Part shown: one piece after another, positions 1-14,200 of the stretch
Layout of the letters: each line of letters starts with the position of its first letter
How positions within the stretch are numbered: the first letter of the stretch is position 1
NCBI GenBank assembly: GCA_030770545.1
Contig: CM061102.1
Location: 4,453,501-4,517,500 of the forward strand
Direction: 5' to 3'
DNA from: Macropodus opercularis
Taxonomy: Eukaryota; Chordata; Actinopteri; Anabantiformes; Osphronemidae
DNA: 64,000 nucleotides
Notes under the pieces: generated by a model
What the model was told of the DNA's origin: nothing
What the model saw: only the letters and a program-made list of their open reading frames with translations
Databases searched by the model: none
Program-made: the position numbers and the translations under genes

Positions 1-3000
1 AATAATCAGCCCAGGGGAGTAAGCCAGCACTGGAGTTAATAAGGTTTCTAATGTGCTTGGCTGTACAACAAGGCAAACAAAAGATTATAGATAAATAAAG
101 CTATTTATTCAAGCTATTTATGAAGTTATTTCTCTCTGTCCCAATGCTGCTCTTGCCTTTGTTGTTATTTCCATGCTGGGTTTTCTTAAAGTGGCTTTTC
201 GCCCTGTGCAGCAAACGCCTCTGTTGTGCTTCATGGTGGTGCAGAGAGGACCACGGATCCGATTAGGCTGCTCAGCCTCGTCCCTGGCGTTACATTTATA
301 CCGTTACGCCAAATTAGGGACCATTAAGTCTTTTTCTGCAACAACAACTAATAAACATATGTCTCATGTCATGTCAGCTTTATTCGAAGGTTTTGACAGT
401 GAGAGGCAGGAAACGGGGGGAGAGAAAGGCCCCGATCGGACTCCAGGGACACTGAGGTTATGCGGCCTGCACAGTAATCTCAAGCTACTACTGCACATGT
501 CACAGCTTCTTTGTGACCTAACTGTGACTAGAAACCAGGCTTTCCACACAAAGAGAAACACTTTGGGGTATGTAGACGTCATAAAGGTTTTCCAACACGT
601 CTGATGGCTTTGTGTTTTCCTCAAATGAAGCTATTTGGTACAAATGACTTCTGAGGAGAAAGTCTTGGACTGATGGTAGTAGCAGGGAGGAACGATTGCC
701 TTGGGAGTCCAGAGGAAGCGAGTGAAAGGTTACTCTCGCAGCTGCTGCAGCCGTATTAAGCTCGGGGCCACTGTTGGAAATCAGCAGTTTTCATCGATTT
801 CTCCGAGGACGAGTTAGGAGCTAAGCTTAAGTATTTGTAAAACCTAAAGCCTAGAAAAGCATTTTTGTGTGTGTTTTGCCCGATAGAAGCCTCGAAGGCC
901 AAAGAAAGCTAATGCTCGCGTTTTATTCCTCGTGGGCCTCAACATGGAAGCCAACCAGTAGGAAAATGTTCTATGGCACATGCAACAACTTGAATTAAAA
1001 GCTTAGTAATTTTGCCAAAGCGTATCCAGTTCTACTTATTATGCAGAATCGCTCCATGCAAGACTGTTTGCAAGTCAGCCTGCAGCCATTAGGTGAACGG
1101 AACTTAGGAAAATGGCAGTAATGTATACGGTGCAGTCCCCCTAATTTACTTAATGATTTTAAAAGGAGCATAAAAGGTGAGTTGTATTGAATTCCCCATC
1201 ATCATGGAAATGCTTGTCACTGCAACATGCATTTGGGAGTTTAAGAGCCTTTAAAAGGCTAATTTGGCATTTAAGAGTTTAATATTATTTTTCCCTTCTT
1301 GACTCATAAATAAAATCTACGTGTTTGCCAGTGGACAAAGGCGCTTTCCAGGGAAGTAACAGTGACTAATGTTATGAAACACCTCGCCCCCGGAAGCGAC
1401 TGTGCATGGCTGATAAGACGCAGTTTTGCTTTTTCATTCACACATCATCTGTTGAGAAAGCGCGTCTCCCAGATAAAAGCTGACTCGGCGACCCCAGAGC
1501 CGCTGATGAAATGGCTGTTGTCTAAATTTACTTCCTGTAAAAGTGTGTCATTGAGGAGTTATTGGTTTTTCCCACTGAATAAATCATTTCATTTCTTAGA
1601 CGTCTTTCCAGATTCAGAATGAAAAAATGCTTTGCCTCAAAGGGAATAAAAACAACCAGAATAAATGAATTAAATCAAATAATACACAGAAAATAGTATA
1701 GTTTGTCGAGCCAAGCAGGTATTTTTTGTGGCAATAAAGCCTCTGGCAAATGACCCCTGATAGAGAGAAGTCTTTAGTCTTATTGATCCAACCACCAGTC
1801 ATCAGAGCTCAACATCGACCATATTAGACATGATTACGTTTGTTTGCCTGAGTCACCTGCTGGATTAAAGTCTCCGCTTTCATTTCCCCAGCGACGACTA
1901 TGATCGATGTGGGCGAGGATGCAGTGGGCAAACTTCTCCACTTGTACAATCTTAACTCATTAGATTATAAACGGCTGTGCTGTGTTTTGGCATCTATTAT
2001 TTAAACTTGTTGATCCATTATTAAAAGCAGACTTGCTGGATTACATTTCATCTTCACACTGGGACCAGAAACAACAGGCCACTAAATCTGTAGACCCCTG
2101 AGTTATTTTTAATACCGCGCTCTCAACTCTTTGCTGCCTAAAGCTGGAATTTGCAGTTCTCCAGGTCGACGTTGTGAAGAAGTGTTTACAGCCACTCAAC
2201 AACACAAACACAAATAACGGCGCTAAGCAGGACTGGAGTGTGTCTGGAAGGCAGCTTTCAGCGGCTGCCCCGCTCTGCCTTCCGTTGAACAGCCTCTGCC
2301 CCGTCCCTGCCTCGTTCTCCTCCCTGTTAGACCGACCAACAAGCATTTCTTTGCATTTCTACTTTCTAATAAAATGAAATGTAATGGATTCGGTTTTTAC
2401 TGCTCATGTTATATAGATTTATAGTTTTTTTCATAGGGCAATTGTTTTTTGCTTCTCACATTGATCAATCTTTCTGTTGCTGTTTTGTTGTTCTGCATAC
2501 AAAACTATTGCATCAATTACATAAATAAATCCAATTACCTTTTATGCCAAGTTGTAACAAATTTGCCACAGATGCTCCATAAATTCATGTCTGGATGCTA
2601 CTAGATAACATCTCAGTATTTCATGTTGTTTATTCGTCCTGAAAACAATAACAGCCCTGAAGTGATGTTGTGAGTTTGATGTTCATCTTTATCAAACTCA
2701 CCGTGGTTCTGGGCAAAAGCATGTTCTTTGAGCTGCCTTCCTAAAAATTAATTATGGCCCCAGTTCTCCTGCAAAGCAGCTCTTTGAAGAGAGAGTTTTA
2801 GAAAATGCAGATCTGGGGATTTCACAGCAAGGATGAGGATTAGGATTGTGTGTGTACTTGATGACTCACCCAACAGTTGGTGTCAGTCCAAAAACACTGT
2901 TTAATTAGGCAGCTTATTTATTTCTTATTTATGGCTCAGGTGATGCTTACGTTAGCTGGGGATTGTGGGTATTGGTCTATGAGAGAGCATTTAAGGCATG

Positions 3001-6000
3001 AGGAACCTGTCTGGACCTTCAGAAAGATGACATATAATTGTGAAGCAATCTTTGTGTTACACACTCTGATGCCTCCAATGAACCAATAACCAGACAAATA
3101 ATAATGCGAAGCACATTGTAAATGATCTAGGTTTGCTCTGCACATCCAAAAGTGAAGTCATTGCACTCGACCTATCTGGATTTGAACACTAATCGTTTTC
3201 CACTGTGAGGGGAAAACACTAAGCTGAAGAAATGCGTTGAAAGGCGACGACGAACAAACAGCAATCAGGATCATTTGTGCTTATAGCTCTGACGTTCTTT
3301 ATCGCTGATTGATCCATCTGCATCTCTCGACAGAAAGCCACACACCTTCCTCTTCTAGCTTCCATCTTTATTCTTTTACCTTCCACTCTAAGATTGATGC
3401 TGCAGATGGTGAGGGCTGATCCCTGGTGGAGGTGAGCGTTAATTCAGAGATCTCAGCTGGAATCGCTTGTCGTAGCTCAGCTCTTCAGTGCGTCTCACCC
3501 ATCTGATCATTTTACTGCTTTCACTGAATGCAACAGGTTTTCTAACATGTGAATGAAGTTTCTGCAGCTACAGCAGTGGAGCTAATGGTGGATGATTTCA
3601 AGTATTTAAGGTAAAGTAAAAGACACGCATCCAACATTTCAACGTAAATGAAATGAAATGTTTTTGAACACTTCAGCTTCCTCTGTCCTGAACTACGCTG
3701 GAATGTATATGTTGTCCCTCATCTTCTTCACAAAATGCTCGTGAGTCTCTGCACCTTCACCTGTGAGTCTGCATTTACTGTAGGTCCTGTTGCGTTTGAG
3801 CTAAAATGCTTCTCTTTCCTAGACAAGTCTATCTGCCAATGAGTTATGGCCTCATTTAAATGTAAATTACGTCTTCATGTTGCACAGATTGTGATTAATT
3901 TTGATTGATATTCCCCTGATGGTGATTTATAATCATTCCAGTGACCACCCTGCCTTTTGTCATGCAAATACCTTCAGGGTCACATTTCTGTGGTCACCAG
4001 CTCCTCATCGATGATCAGATGATGAATGAATGAGCTGACTGACATTTATTCTCCAGTGGATCAGCTGCTGTTTCTGATTCACAACCGTTTTCAGTTTAAG
4101 AACAACCACAGATATCAACAATATGTCACGACGTGTGTTGACAAGTTTAAATGTCTTTTTTTAAATTTAACTTTTATTTTTTTTCTTTATATTTTTTTGC
4201 CAATTTGCTGTGGCCACATTCAAAGTGGTCTTTTCTAGACTTTTCATCTCATTCGTTGTTGATGGTCACATATAACACAAACCACTGCCATTGTTGATAA
4301 TGATGAAAAATGACAACGCTTTGTTATGGTTCTAAAACCAACTGGATTATGTTTTGCTAAAATGTTGAAACTGCACATCAAATATTTGTTTTACTAAGGC
4401 TTTGTGACAGTTCCCTGCCTCACACACTCGTCCATGCCCCAAACCACAACCACCTCCTGGCAACTGGTAATTGGGAGCATACTAATTTTTGTTAGACATG
4501 GTTGCACACAGAAAATGGAAATTAAATAAATAGTGGGGGAACCGGGTGGAGCGTTTATATCCCCCAGCAGATGCGGGAGACGAGAAGAGCTCTAAAAGTT
4601 GAGTGGACGTTATGCTGAATGTATAAAAAGGCTCCACTAGAGAGACGGATGATGAAACACCCGCTTCTTAAAGGATCCAGACGCTTTAGGTCAAGCAGGG
4701 GGAAATGTTTATGACTCCATGAATCTACAGCTGAAGCCTGTCTCTCACCGATGTGTCAGACCGTCACTTTTATCCTTCCTGGGTCCGTCTTTACAGGCTT
4801 CTCAAAGACAGTCAGACGCGTCCAAACGCCACTCGGTCTTGGCTGTCTGCTTTTTGGACCGCGGCCGTGCTGAAATATTGACTGTCAGTTCATGTGCGCT
4901 CTGTAATAAAACTTTTTATTTGGCCGCGTTGGTGCAAGCCTCCCACCACAACGCTTCACAATAGGTACGTTATGAGCCAGATGGTGAAGGGTATCTATGT
5001 GCGGCCTGGAGTCCTGCCCACAGACTTAAATTTTAGCTTTAATTTATTCCGAGCCATCGCACCGAGACTCTTCTCGTCCGATAACTCAGTTTGGCTGTGA
5101 GGCGAACTCTAGGAAGAGTCTTGGTGGTTCCAGGCATCTTTCATTTCACAATTACTGAGGACACTGTGCTCCTGGGATCACACAGAGCTGTAGAGAAATG
5201 GTTTTATAACCTCACCCAGATCTATTCCTCGGCACACAATGTTATTGTGGACGTCAACAGAGACTTGCTTGATTTTTATTTATTTACTTATTTCTTGTTC
5301 CAACATGCTGTGGGACTGATATACACACTGAGGTCTGTGGCTTTCCAGTCCAGTTTGCCTCAGGTAGACTCAAATCAAGTTCAGCACCCGTCTCTAGAAA
5401 CTTGAAAGCAAACCAGAGGCACCTGACTACAATCTGGAGGCGCTGGAGTTCCTCACTGTAATCTATTTTCTTTTTAACAATCTGCTGTTACTTTGTGTGT
5501 TGTTCTGATTAATGGGGAAAGGATTTAAAGTTGATATTTACATCTGTGACCTTGTGCGTGTGCATTCGGAGCAAAACCGACCTCACCTCATGTGGTTCTT
5601 TTGGGTGATGCTATTGAACCAAAGCGTTCTTTTGAACTGTGGCGCTTTCTGTGACTTCACTATCACTGGGTACATGTTCAACTCTGTGTCCTTGAAGAGA
5701 CTGGGGGAGGACAAGAACAGGAACGTCTGTTGTTCCGCAGCGTCGGGGAACAGAGAGACGCTGCCCTTTGCCAGCCTGCGTGTGCTGCAGTCACAGCAGA
5801 GAATGTAATATACAATAACCAATACCTTCTTTCTTTTGAGGCTGATACTATGCAACGTGCAGAAGTTTTCAATTTCACTGTGATATTCTTGGACCCGCAC
5901 AGCTCAGTAGTCCAATGTGGTCAAAACGTTTTGTAGCTGGGGATGATTTCGAGGTTACAAATCAAGTCTTGTTTAAATAATCCAACACACATTTGCCTCA

Positions 6001-7825
6001 AGAGACACTGGAATCATTACAAAATACACCAACTTCTGTTTTTAGAAGCGGTCGAGGGCACATGTCCCTTCAGAAGAAGCTCAAATGGAAGAAACCTCAG
6101 AAAGAGCAACAGAGGTGAGCAGAGACGCTCACGTTCAGGTCGACTGCTTTACCTCCCGCAGGCCAGTCACACGCTGGGTTAACTGGTCCCTAGGTGTGAA
6201 TGGGTGTCTGCTGCCTGCTCCCCAGTGACTCCCCCACCCAAGGTATTAGACTAATGAATGCACGGAAGATCACACGCTCTTGTGGTGACTCATTCGCTTC
6301 ACAGGCCATAAAACATGAAGTTGATCTGCGCCTTCGTTCTTATAAAAGAGTCACATTTTTCGGTGGAATGTGCTCTTTCTGTGATTTGTTTAAATCGTTT
6401 CCAGACAAAGGCGGAGCTCTGTGGCACAGACCAGCGGGTCCAGGACGTGTACCTGTGCAAAGGAGGGTCGTCGTTCTCTTCAATCAGAGGGAGATGAGGT
6501 TTAGACGAACATCCACGAGCGGCCCTGAAACACTCGCTCAGCGTTGTACTGACAGCATCATGTTCCTGCCAATGTCTTCAGTCGACTGCTGTGCTATGAC
6601 AAGCGGCTTATAAATACTTTTGGGAAGCACTCGTTGCACTCAGCCTCCCTCCGTACGGACGCTCTTCTCCCTGCTCTGGCCCTTTACTATTTCAACATCA
6701 CACCATACAAAATGGAAATGCAAAGAAGTTTTTATTTTTAATATTTAATGAGTGTTTTAAAAGAAGTTGAGCTCAGCGGCAGATTTTTCAAATTGTTAAC
6801 AGCTGAAAGCGGCCGAAAATATTTGGTTCCAGGCTCAGTTGACTCGCTGGTGAAACGTAAAGCTCGTGTTCTGACGTCCACATGCTCTGCGTTTCCCTCT
6901 GCAGCTGTGTCACAGGGATTTCATGTGATCTTTGCTTTAATCGGTCTCCTCTTGTTTGAAGTAAAGCAGAACTTCATCCCAGCTCAAGCAGCTTAATGAA
7001 AAATCTTCTCTGAATAGAAACATGTGTGAAAGAGGTAAATTGTTGGACATGTTGGTCATTTTGTCAGAATATTTGTTTCTTTGACGAGACTGTCTTTGAG
7101 GTAACAGATAAATATTTAGCGTCTTATATTCCTAGCAGGTCATCATTTAACTAATTCTTCGCCCCATCTTGACTCTGGCAGGTGGAAATGTTTTTCCAGA
7201 TTTCTAGGAAAGGTGGCATGTGGCCTTATCCCTCCTCTCCCTCAGACCCCAGAGGGTCAGACGTTCCACCTGTTTGACGTGGAGGCCACACACACTAATC
7301 ACACCCAGTCTCAATAAAGCAAAATACCAGTAATAGAAGCAGTAAATATGATGAGGCCGTGACAGGATGGGTAACAGCTGTGGCCTCTGCTGCTGGATTG
7401 TTCATGAGGCTCAGCCTGTGGATTTTACGCAGAGAAGAAATGAATTCACTCCCGCGCAGCCCCTTCGTGCTTCAGCTTGTGATTTTGGATTTTCCACATC
7501 GTGAACTGTGGCTTCACGGAGTTTGGCTGTTTGTCTTAAGTGCAATGTTTAGTTAAGTCCGTTTCATACTTCAGCAAAACAAATCATCTTCTTATTTCTA
7601 CATTTCCAGCATGTCCAGTAGAAAATGCTAAAGCATCCCACACTGTAAACTAGTAGATCCTCATACGGAGACGAGCTGCGCCCACGGGCCACCTCGTTCA
7701 TTCCGCTGGTGCAGGTGCTGTAAATCCAGCACAGGTGGGTGCGAGACGCGCTTTCTTTACTCTTTCATTTCACACTTGGTCTGTTTCGGTAAATGGCCGA
7801 GCCTCTGCAGGACAGGCTTAGAAAT
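1..7825. other. Intergenic region upstream of rxfp2, no gene recognised
   Basis: All open frames here are short (143 codons or fewer). None showed a recognisable domain, a run of exons with matching phase, or a familiar protein. Base composition is AT-rich with patches of moderate GC. An isolated TATAAAAAGG lies near 4,622 with no gene after it. A possible worn piece of a teleost repeat is at about 6,172-6,240. Distal enhancers could lie here but cannot be identified from one sequence. Confidence 0.5.
6172..6240 (+). repeat. Possible worn fragment of a teleost interspersed repeat
   Basis: The stretch holds 'ccctaggtgtgaatgg' followed by 'tgtctg', which resembles the middle of the widespread fish repeat ('..ctaggtgtgaatg..') whose other parts occur at 31.3 and 37.9 kb. 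The flanks do not clearly continue the match, so this is tentative. Confidence 0.35.
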
Positions 7826-7830
7826 CACGC

Positions 7831-7844
7831 ATATATATATATAG
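7831..7844 (+). promoter_or_regulatory. rxfp2: TATA-like AT run, probable rxfp2 core promoter
   Basis: An alternating AT tract of seven repeats ends in 'ag' and is followed by a GC-richer stretch leading to the rxfp2 start codon about 370 bases downstream. It sits where a TATA box for a leader starting near 7,860-7,880 would be. It could instead be a simple AT microsatellite. The transcription start was not determined. Confidence 0.4.
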
Positions 7845-8021
7845 GCGAACACCTTTTATTCTATATTTTTGGTGAGGCGTCGGACGAGTTTGCGCACAGT
7901 GTGCGTGCGCCTGGCGTGTTAGTGTGAAGCAGAGAGTGGAAGAGGGAGGGAGAGGAGGAGAGGACGAGCGAACCGTGGCTCTGAGCGCAGCCTTCACAGA
8001 GAACCGGGGACAGCGGAGAGG

Positions 8022-8111
8022 ATGTCGCTGTTTTTGCGCACCGGCTCTCTGACTTCCCGAGCGTTTACTTCAGTGGATGCACCCGGTGGATTTGGCCTAG
8101 TTACCATTTGA
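8022..8111 (+). other. rxfp2: uORF 1 in the rxfp2 leader (29 codons plus stop)
   Basis: An ATG at 8,022 opens a 29-codon frame that stops at 8,109-8,111, 106 bases before the receptor start codon. It is upstream of, and does not overlap, the main frame. If the leader starts near the TATA-like run, ribosomes would meet this ATG first. Confidence 0.5.
8077..8100 (+). other. rxfp2: uORF 2 in the rxfp2 leader (7 codons plus stop)
   Basis: A second short upstream frame starts at 8,077, lies inside uORF 1 in another frame, and stops at 8,098-8,100. Confidence 0.4.
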
Positions 8112-8217
8112 AATATAGTTCCCCTCTCTGCGCGTTGTCCTGGTGGATTGTCTGGGTTTTAGCGTTCGCTGAACAGGTTGCGCTGGTTTTTGGGAAGCTG
8201 TCCAGCCTCCGGTCGAC

Positions 8218-8299
8218 ATGAGCGCAGGAAAACTTCTGAGCAGGATGGACGTACCTGTCATCATTTTGCTCATCCACCTGACCCAAACGGAGATTAAAG
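8218..8299 (+). CDS. rxfp2: rxfp2 exon 1: start codon and signal peptide
   Basis: The ATG has G at -3. The frame encodes a short basic start and a hydrophobic core (VPVIILLIHL), as expected for a signal peptide, and ends in phase 1 at donor GTAAGG. A second in-frame Met at residue 10 could also serve as start. Confidence 0.8.
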
Positions 8300-11200
8300 G
8301 TAAGGATGAAATGACCGATTTCTGAATAAAACACTTTACTTTTGATTGTAAACACTTTTAGTATTTATTTTTCCAGTGATGTTGCTGTTTCTTCACGTTT
8401 TTCACCTCAGGGTGCGGGTCAGTCTCAGCGCGCAACATTTGCAGCTGTATGCGCAACGGGAATTCATTTCCTGAATAATCGTTAGGGTTTTTAAAATCTA
8501 AGGTGTTTCCGTGTCTGTCAGTCTCCTGGTGCAGATGTCACAAACTCCAGCCTCGTTATTTTACCTTATTTTATGTCCGCTGCCACTTCCCCCCCTTCTC
8601 TCGTCCCTGTGACTCATCCCTGTAGCTCCTGTTTTTATTCACAGCTCATTGTGTGTCAGTGTTTAAACACAGTTTAACGTGGATTATTGACAGAATGTGT
8701 GACAACAAGGCTGACAATCTGTAAAAAGCTGTGGATTAAATCTTTCCCTCTCACATGCAGATGAAGTATAAATGAGTAGTCTGCAGTTTGTATTTAATCG
8801 ATGTGTAATCGTTAGGCTGCACCTCTGGTTTTAATATTATTATTATAATTATGCATTTAGCGCCATCATTCAAGATTGAAATATAAAAAATGAGACACTA
8901 CCATCAAATCTTCAGCCACCAGAGGAAGAGAGCACGAATCACTGGAGTAATACAGACACACTACACTCACACTATCATCAGAGCCTGCGTTTTATTCAAT
9001 GAACCGATTCTTGTTTTGTCTGAATGAATTTTATGAGATTTTACCGACGCTTCAGTCTTTTCTTATTTCTCCTTAACCCCAATTTCTCAGTGTCAGGCAC
9101 AGCGCGAGCAGAGCCACAAATACTCTGGCCTTAAGCTTCAACTTACACATGAATGACTATGAGGAGGACGGAGGAGGCTCCTGGGTAACAGCCTGCGAAA
9201 CATTTTGGTATTTAAATAGCAAATTCCCTCTCTGACAACCAGGGCCGTGCTGACAATGGCCTACATTTGTCAGGTCAAGTCTTTAGAGAGTCGGGGCAAC
9301 TGGCTGCAGCTGCAGACAAATCCAATTTCAAGACCAAAGACACAGATTCCAGCACAGATCAGAGGGAGAACGTGATTCAGCGAGCAGGAAAAGGGAGGTT
9401 TCTCCCCCGTAGTTAGTCTCTGCAGTGAAGTAGTACAGTGTATAAGACACATTATGATAGAACCTGTCAGATTTTCCAATTACTCTGATTTCTCGGCAGA
9501 ATAATGAGCCATTAATTGATCAAACTCAACTGTGAAGCGAGATCATTAACAGCGGGTTTCAGTAGCTGACAGGTCACAGAGAAACTGAGAACTTTGGAAA
9601 ACGGCAAAACTTGACCAACAAAACCGATTTTTAGGATTTTGATATCAGCTGTAACGAGTGTGATGAGAGGACTCAGGGGTGGCATCATGTCAGCTCGTGT
9701 CCTTCTGGCCTCAGTCTGTGTGCGGACGTTCTCTGATGGAGTCTTTAGAAGCAGAAAGCCTTGTCTATTACTGTTCCAGTGCAGGCGCACACTCGCAAGA
9801 CGGTTTAATAGCTGCCTCGTTTCATTTGCTCTATTGGGGTAACAAACCTCGTTCATAATAGAGGAAAGGAAAACTAAATCTGAGGCGCTTGAAAGAAATG
9901 ACTTAAGTTAATTACAAGCCCATTAATTTATTCACAGCAGGCTGCAGAAAACGTAATTTTCACAAAGGGCAAGTAGCTGCAGAAGAGCATGAGGATGATG
10001 TCACGCGTGTAAACAAGGAACAGCTGCTGCAGTTTCAACACTTGCAACGTTACAGTAATGTGTTTTTAATAGGTTTTCCCTCTCTTGACTGTTGTTCTGG
10101 GGTTTTTAACTTAAAACATGCACAACCATCTCGCTGAAATCAGAATAATCTGAATCAGTGACTCATTGGGATCTGTTTCCAGGTTTGGTTTTTATTATCT
10201 TTTGTGGGAAACAGTGGTCTTCACCCATGTTTCTTTCGTTCCAGTGACTTTTCATTCGCCGCGTCTGTCTTTCAGTCTAATTTGATCTATGTTGTGAGCA
10301 AACACGGTGGCTCTAGTTGACATCATTCATAAAACAGTGACCAGCGGCCAAATGAGCAAGTGACCAAGGACAAGATGAAGAAAAACACCCATGAGGCCTT
10401 GTGTGCTCGCCTGCTCTCCATTGCAGCAGTGTGGATCATTACAGACCCATTGTTAGACAGACCATCAGGACTTTAACCTCGTGCTCAGTATTTAATTTTA
10501 AATCTAAAATACATTTAAGTTTGATGGAGCACAGAACATGAGCATATGTCACTAATGTCATGGAAGTTACCAAAAACATTTAATGGCATATAACATGAAC
10601 TATTTTAAAGCATGTGTGAAGCTAAATATTCTGTAGACGTACCAGCAGATGTTTACTTCTGTGAAAGGTAACGAGAATCAATCAAGATCAAAATATAAAA
10701 GCTGATTATTGCTGATGTGGAGACGCTACAGTCTACGTCTCCTTTATCTCAGGTCAAATCTCATCTACATTTTCGACGCCACATGACTGTGGTCACTGGG
10801 CCGTGACAGCCAGTTCAGACGCCAGCTACTGCGTTGCTCGTTATGCACTGTTGTTAGATTGTGTGAAGGATGAAAACACAACCATAAAGCAGACACACGT
10901 CACAGATCAAAGCAGAACATCTAATCTGTCCGGGCTGATTACAAGGAGCTGGAGATCCTGATGTGTAGTATAAGCCATTAAACATTGTCAGTTACTGTTT
11001 CAACTATTTACTCCATGACAAAACATTAAGCAACACAATCACTCTCAGGAATTTTACATGTGCCGATGATAAATTAAATAACCTTAATTGCAGTTAATAA
11101 CCATTGATTGTGAAATTTTGATTAACGAGCTTTGGCAACGGCAAGTAGACGCTCAGGCTCTTTAACTATACGGGTTGAGTAAGAGACCTGGAGACCGTCA

Positions 11201-14200
11201 AGTACAAGGTTCATCGCTGATTAAAGAAATTCTTACAGCCTGTAGCACAAAAGTTCAAAAGATATCAATTCAGCATTAAATCAAATTCCTTTTATTCCTG
11301 TTGTGGTCTGCAGGCGTTCGCAGATGTTCTCTCTGCAGTAGACACAAATAAAAGTCAAATCAGAGCAGACGGGTTTTCTTCTGTTTTAAATGTTGTCCTT
11401 GGTATTTAATTGGTACATAATATATACATATTATATACAACTAGTCTAATTTAGGTTTACTCTGCAGAAACGAGCTTGAACCGAGTGTTTCATCCAGTGA
11501 CATCAAGGACGATTTAGTTCAGAGATGAATACAGACGTTACAATGCAACGTCCTACAGTATAATAAATCAAAGTGCTCTCTAACCTCTTCCTTTGGCACC
11601 GGCAGCCAGCGATGACATTCTAACAGAGAGGCCTGTTAATCAAGTGCCGACCTGGTGCCAGCTCTGGCTCGGCCGGTCGGACTTTATCAAACAAACAGGA
11701 AACAATACTACTGTGTCAGCTCAAAGGTGATGATCAGGAAACGCTACAACAATGAAAGTTTTTAAATATGCTTCTAAGAGTGTTTGCTCCAGTCGGGTTG
11801 AATTCTACCATTCTGGTATTAGCTGCCTGACCCACATGTGTCCTTCGGTGGCAATGCATGAACTCTACCATCCAGGAGTTGGATCAAGGATTTTATTCAT
11901 TCAACGGTGCACATATGTAAGGAGGCATAACTGTCTGTCTGTGTGCATTCTCCAGCGCTTGGGTTTGTTATTAATGGTTGAAATGTATATCTGATGCAAA
12001 TTATAAATAAAGATTCTTCAAAACAATGGCCTTTCATTCAGTGGCTGTTTTCTAGGTACTTACCGTATCGGTGATATTTCAGATTCACAGACAGATTTAA
12101 ACGTGATACTTTTGATGAATTATTTTGATGATTAAAGTTCCTCAACTTTGTGATAGTCAATTATTCAAAGATAAGTTCTCGCCCCCACTGTTCCACCAGA
12201 GCATCCACAACGAAGCACAAAGGTCTGTTGTTCTCCCCAGAATCCTGATCCAAAATGGCGGCGTTACAGATGCCTTTCACAAACCCTGAATCTTTGGCTG
12301 TTAATCAACAGTTGTTATCCATGTCCATCTGCTCCTCATCATCAGTTAGTGTTTAGCTGTAAACAACGTGGAGGTGTTGGGCATGAAAACACGACGCTCC
12401 TCTGTGTTTGTGCATGTTTTTATAAGGGAGTGTCAACAAATTTGACTTTGAAATCCAAGTTTTTGCCAGTAATCACATCTTCAAAGAGCTGTTTGCACGA
12501 GCCTTGGTGTTGAGGTGGAATTTATTCCTAGTTGGGGTGAGCGGGTTACGGTTATGTGGTGCATTGCGTTTTCCTCAGTCACTGCATTGACAGGTACAGT
12601 AAATCAAACTGAGTATCTCTTCATCGTGGCACCTGGTAGCAGGTGGGATTTATTAGGCAGCAGAGGCCCGTTTTTTGGGGGCACGTGACCACCTTGGGTC
12701 TGTCCATTCATCAGCGAGTCTGAGGTCATTAGGCTCAGATCTCAGTCCAGTCGAGCATCTGCGGGACTCGCTGGACAAACAAGTCAAGTCCGCGGAGGCT
12801 GCGTCTCACAGCTTACTGGACCTAATACCACGGCTCACTGTCAGGAGTCCAGTGGCGTCAACGACAACAAACGCGTCCAGATTCTACGCACGTCCTTCAC
12901 AGCGAAGACTCGTTAAACAGCACAAGCAGAACAAGTCAGCGTTTTTCTGTTTGGTTATTCTGGGTGTCAATGCAGAGGCTGGGAGACGAAAATGATGATG
13001 AGCGGGCCCCATACAGATCTGAATGGGGCTTTTGTGATAGCTGGCAGGTTTGATCATTTTACAGGCCAGACACATGACAGAGCTGCCAAAATAAGCCAGT
13101 TGAAGCTAAGGAGTCTCGTGGCTCATTCGTTTTCTACGTCACCTATAAACTCAACAGTTTATGTCAAACCTTATTGAAAACATATGACAAGATAAATCAA
13201 ACTGTGTTCAGCTGCACAGCTCACGTTAGTCAACTGATAGTTTTTGATAGTTTCTTAATACAAGGCGACACCTGAGGAGGCTGCGGTGAATACAAGGCCA
13301 GCAGTTCATTAGCAAAACAGCAATTCAGTGATGTGTGACTTTCAGTCTCCCTTTATTGCAGCTCACAATGTGACAGAGATCAACACGATCTTGTTCTTTT
13401 TGCTCTTCAGCGCTGGTGGCGAGCAGCAGCGTGGAAGGCCCGGACAGATGCCCCCTGGGACAGTTCCCGTGCGGGAACCTGAGCGAGTGCCTCCCTCAGG
13501 CTTTTCAGTGTAACGGACACAAGGACTGTCCCAACGGAGCGGACGAGCGGCGCTGCGGTGAGTGTCGGATGAGCGTCACCGATTCCAGCAGACAGAACTT
13601 TCCACAGTGAGCGACAAGAAGGGAAAGAAACACAAGTAGACTGAGCAACTGTAACCGATGAAGGAATTGTGTAAAACGTTTGATTAAAACACAAGTAAAA
13701 TTGAAAATATTATATTTGAATAATGTTTTAAATATATGCCTGGAAATGTTTGCAGGGAATTTATCCTGCAGCATCCAAGCAGCCTTTTCCTTTCACAGCT
13801 TCGTAGTGTCCAGTAAATGTTGACTTTGATGCCACCATGTTTCACAATGTGAAACACAGAAGCGCGTTTCTTTGATTATCACCCTGCTCTCGTGCTTTGT
13901 TTACAGACTGGAAGTGTATAATCCTCAGGTCCTCTTGTTATTGAGCCACTGGAAAAATCTCCTCACAATCTGTATTCTGTACAACTATGAGCTAACTGAA
14001 TTGGAAACAGTACAGAAGAAACGACACACGTGGAATTTTTCAAAAAACAGTTTTTCAGAAACAAGCTTATTACGCAGGATGTTTACTCTGATCTGTCAGA
14101 CACAAAAACACATTGACATTATTATACTGACTCTGACAAAGTCTGTTTTATTTCATATTTTAAAAAAAAAACTTTTGAACATTTGAGCAGAAAATTATTC

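Noticed and set aside
173..604. A 143-codon frame near the left edge
   Set aside because: No recognisable domain, no splice partners and no conserved motif; length is within chance for this composition.
4622..4631. TATAAAAAGG as a promoter
   Set aside because: No gene or leader-like sequence follows within several kilobases.
5512..5936. Several overlapping frames on both strands
   Set aside because: Overlap in four frames with no protein likeness points to a stop-poor stretch, not a gene.
11800..11890. A degenerate repeat pair (gaattctaccattctgg / gaactctaccatccagg)
   Set aside because: Only about 20 bases are alike and spaced once; not enough to call a repeat.
13407..13694. Minus-strand frames across the LDLa exon
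   Set aside because: They are antisense shadows of rxfp2 exon 2.
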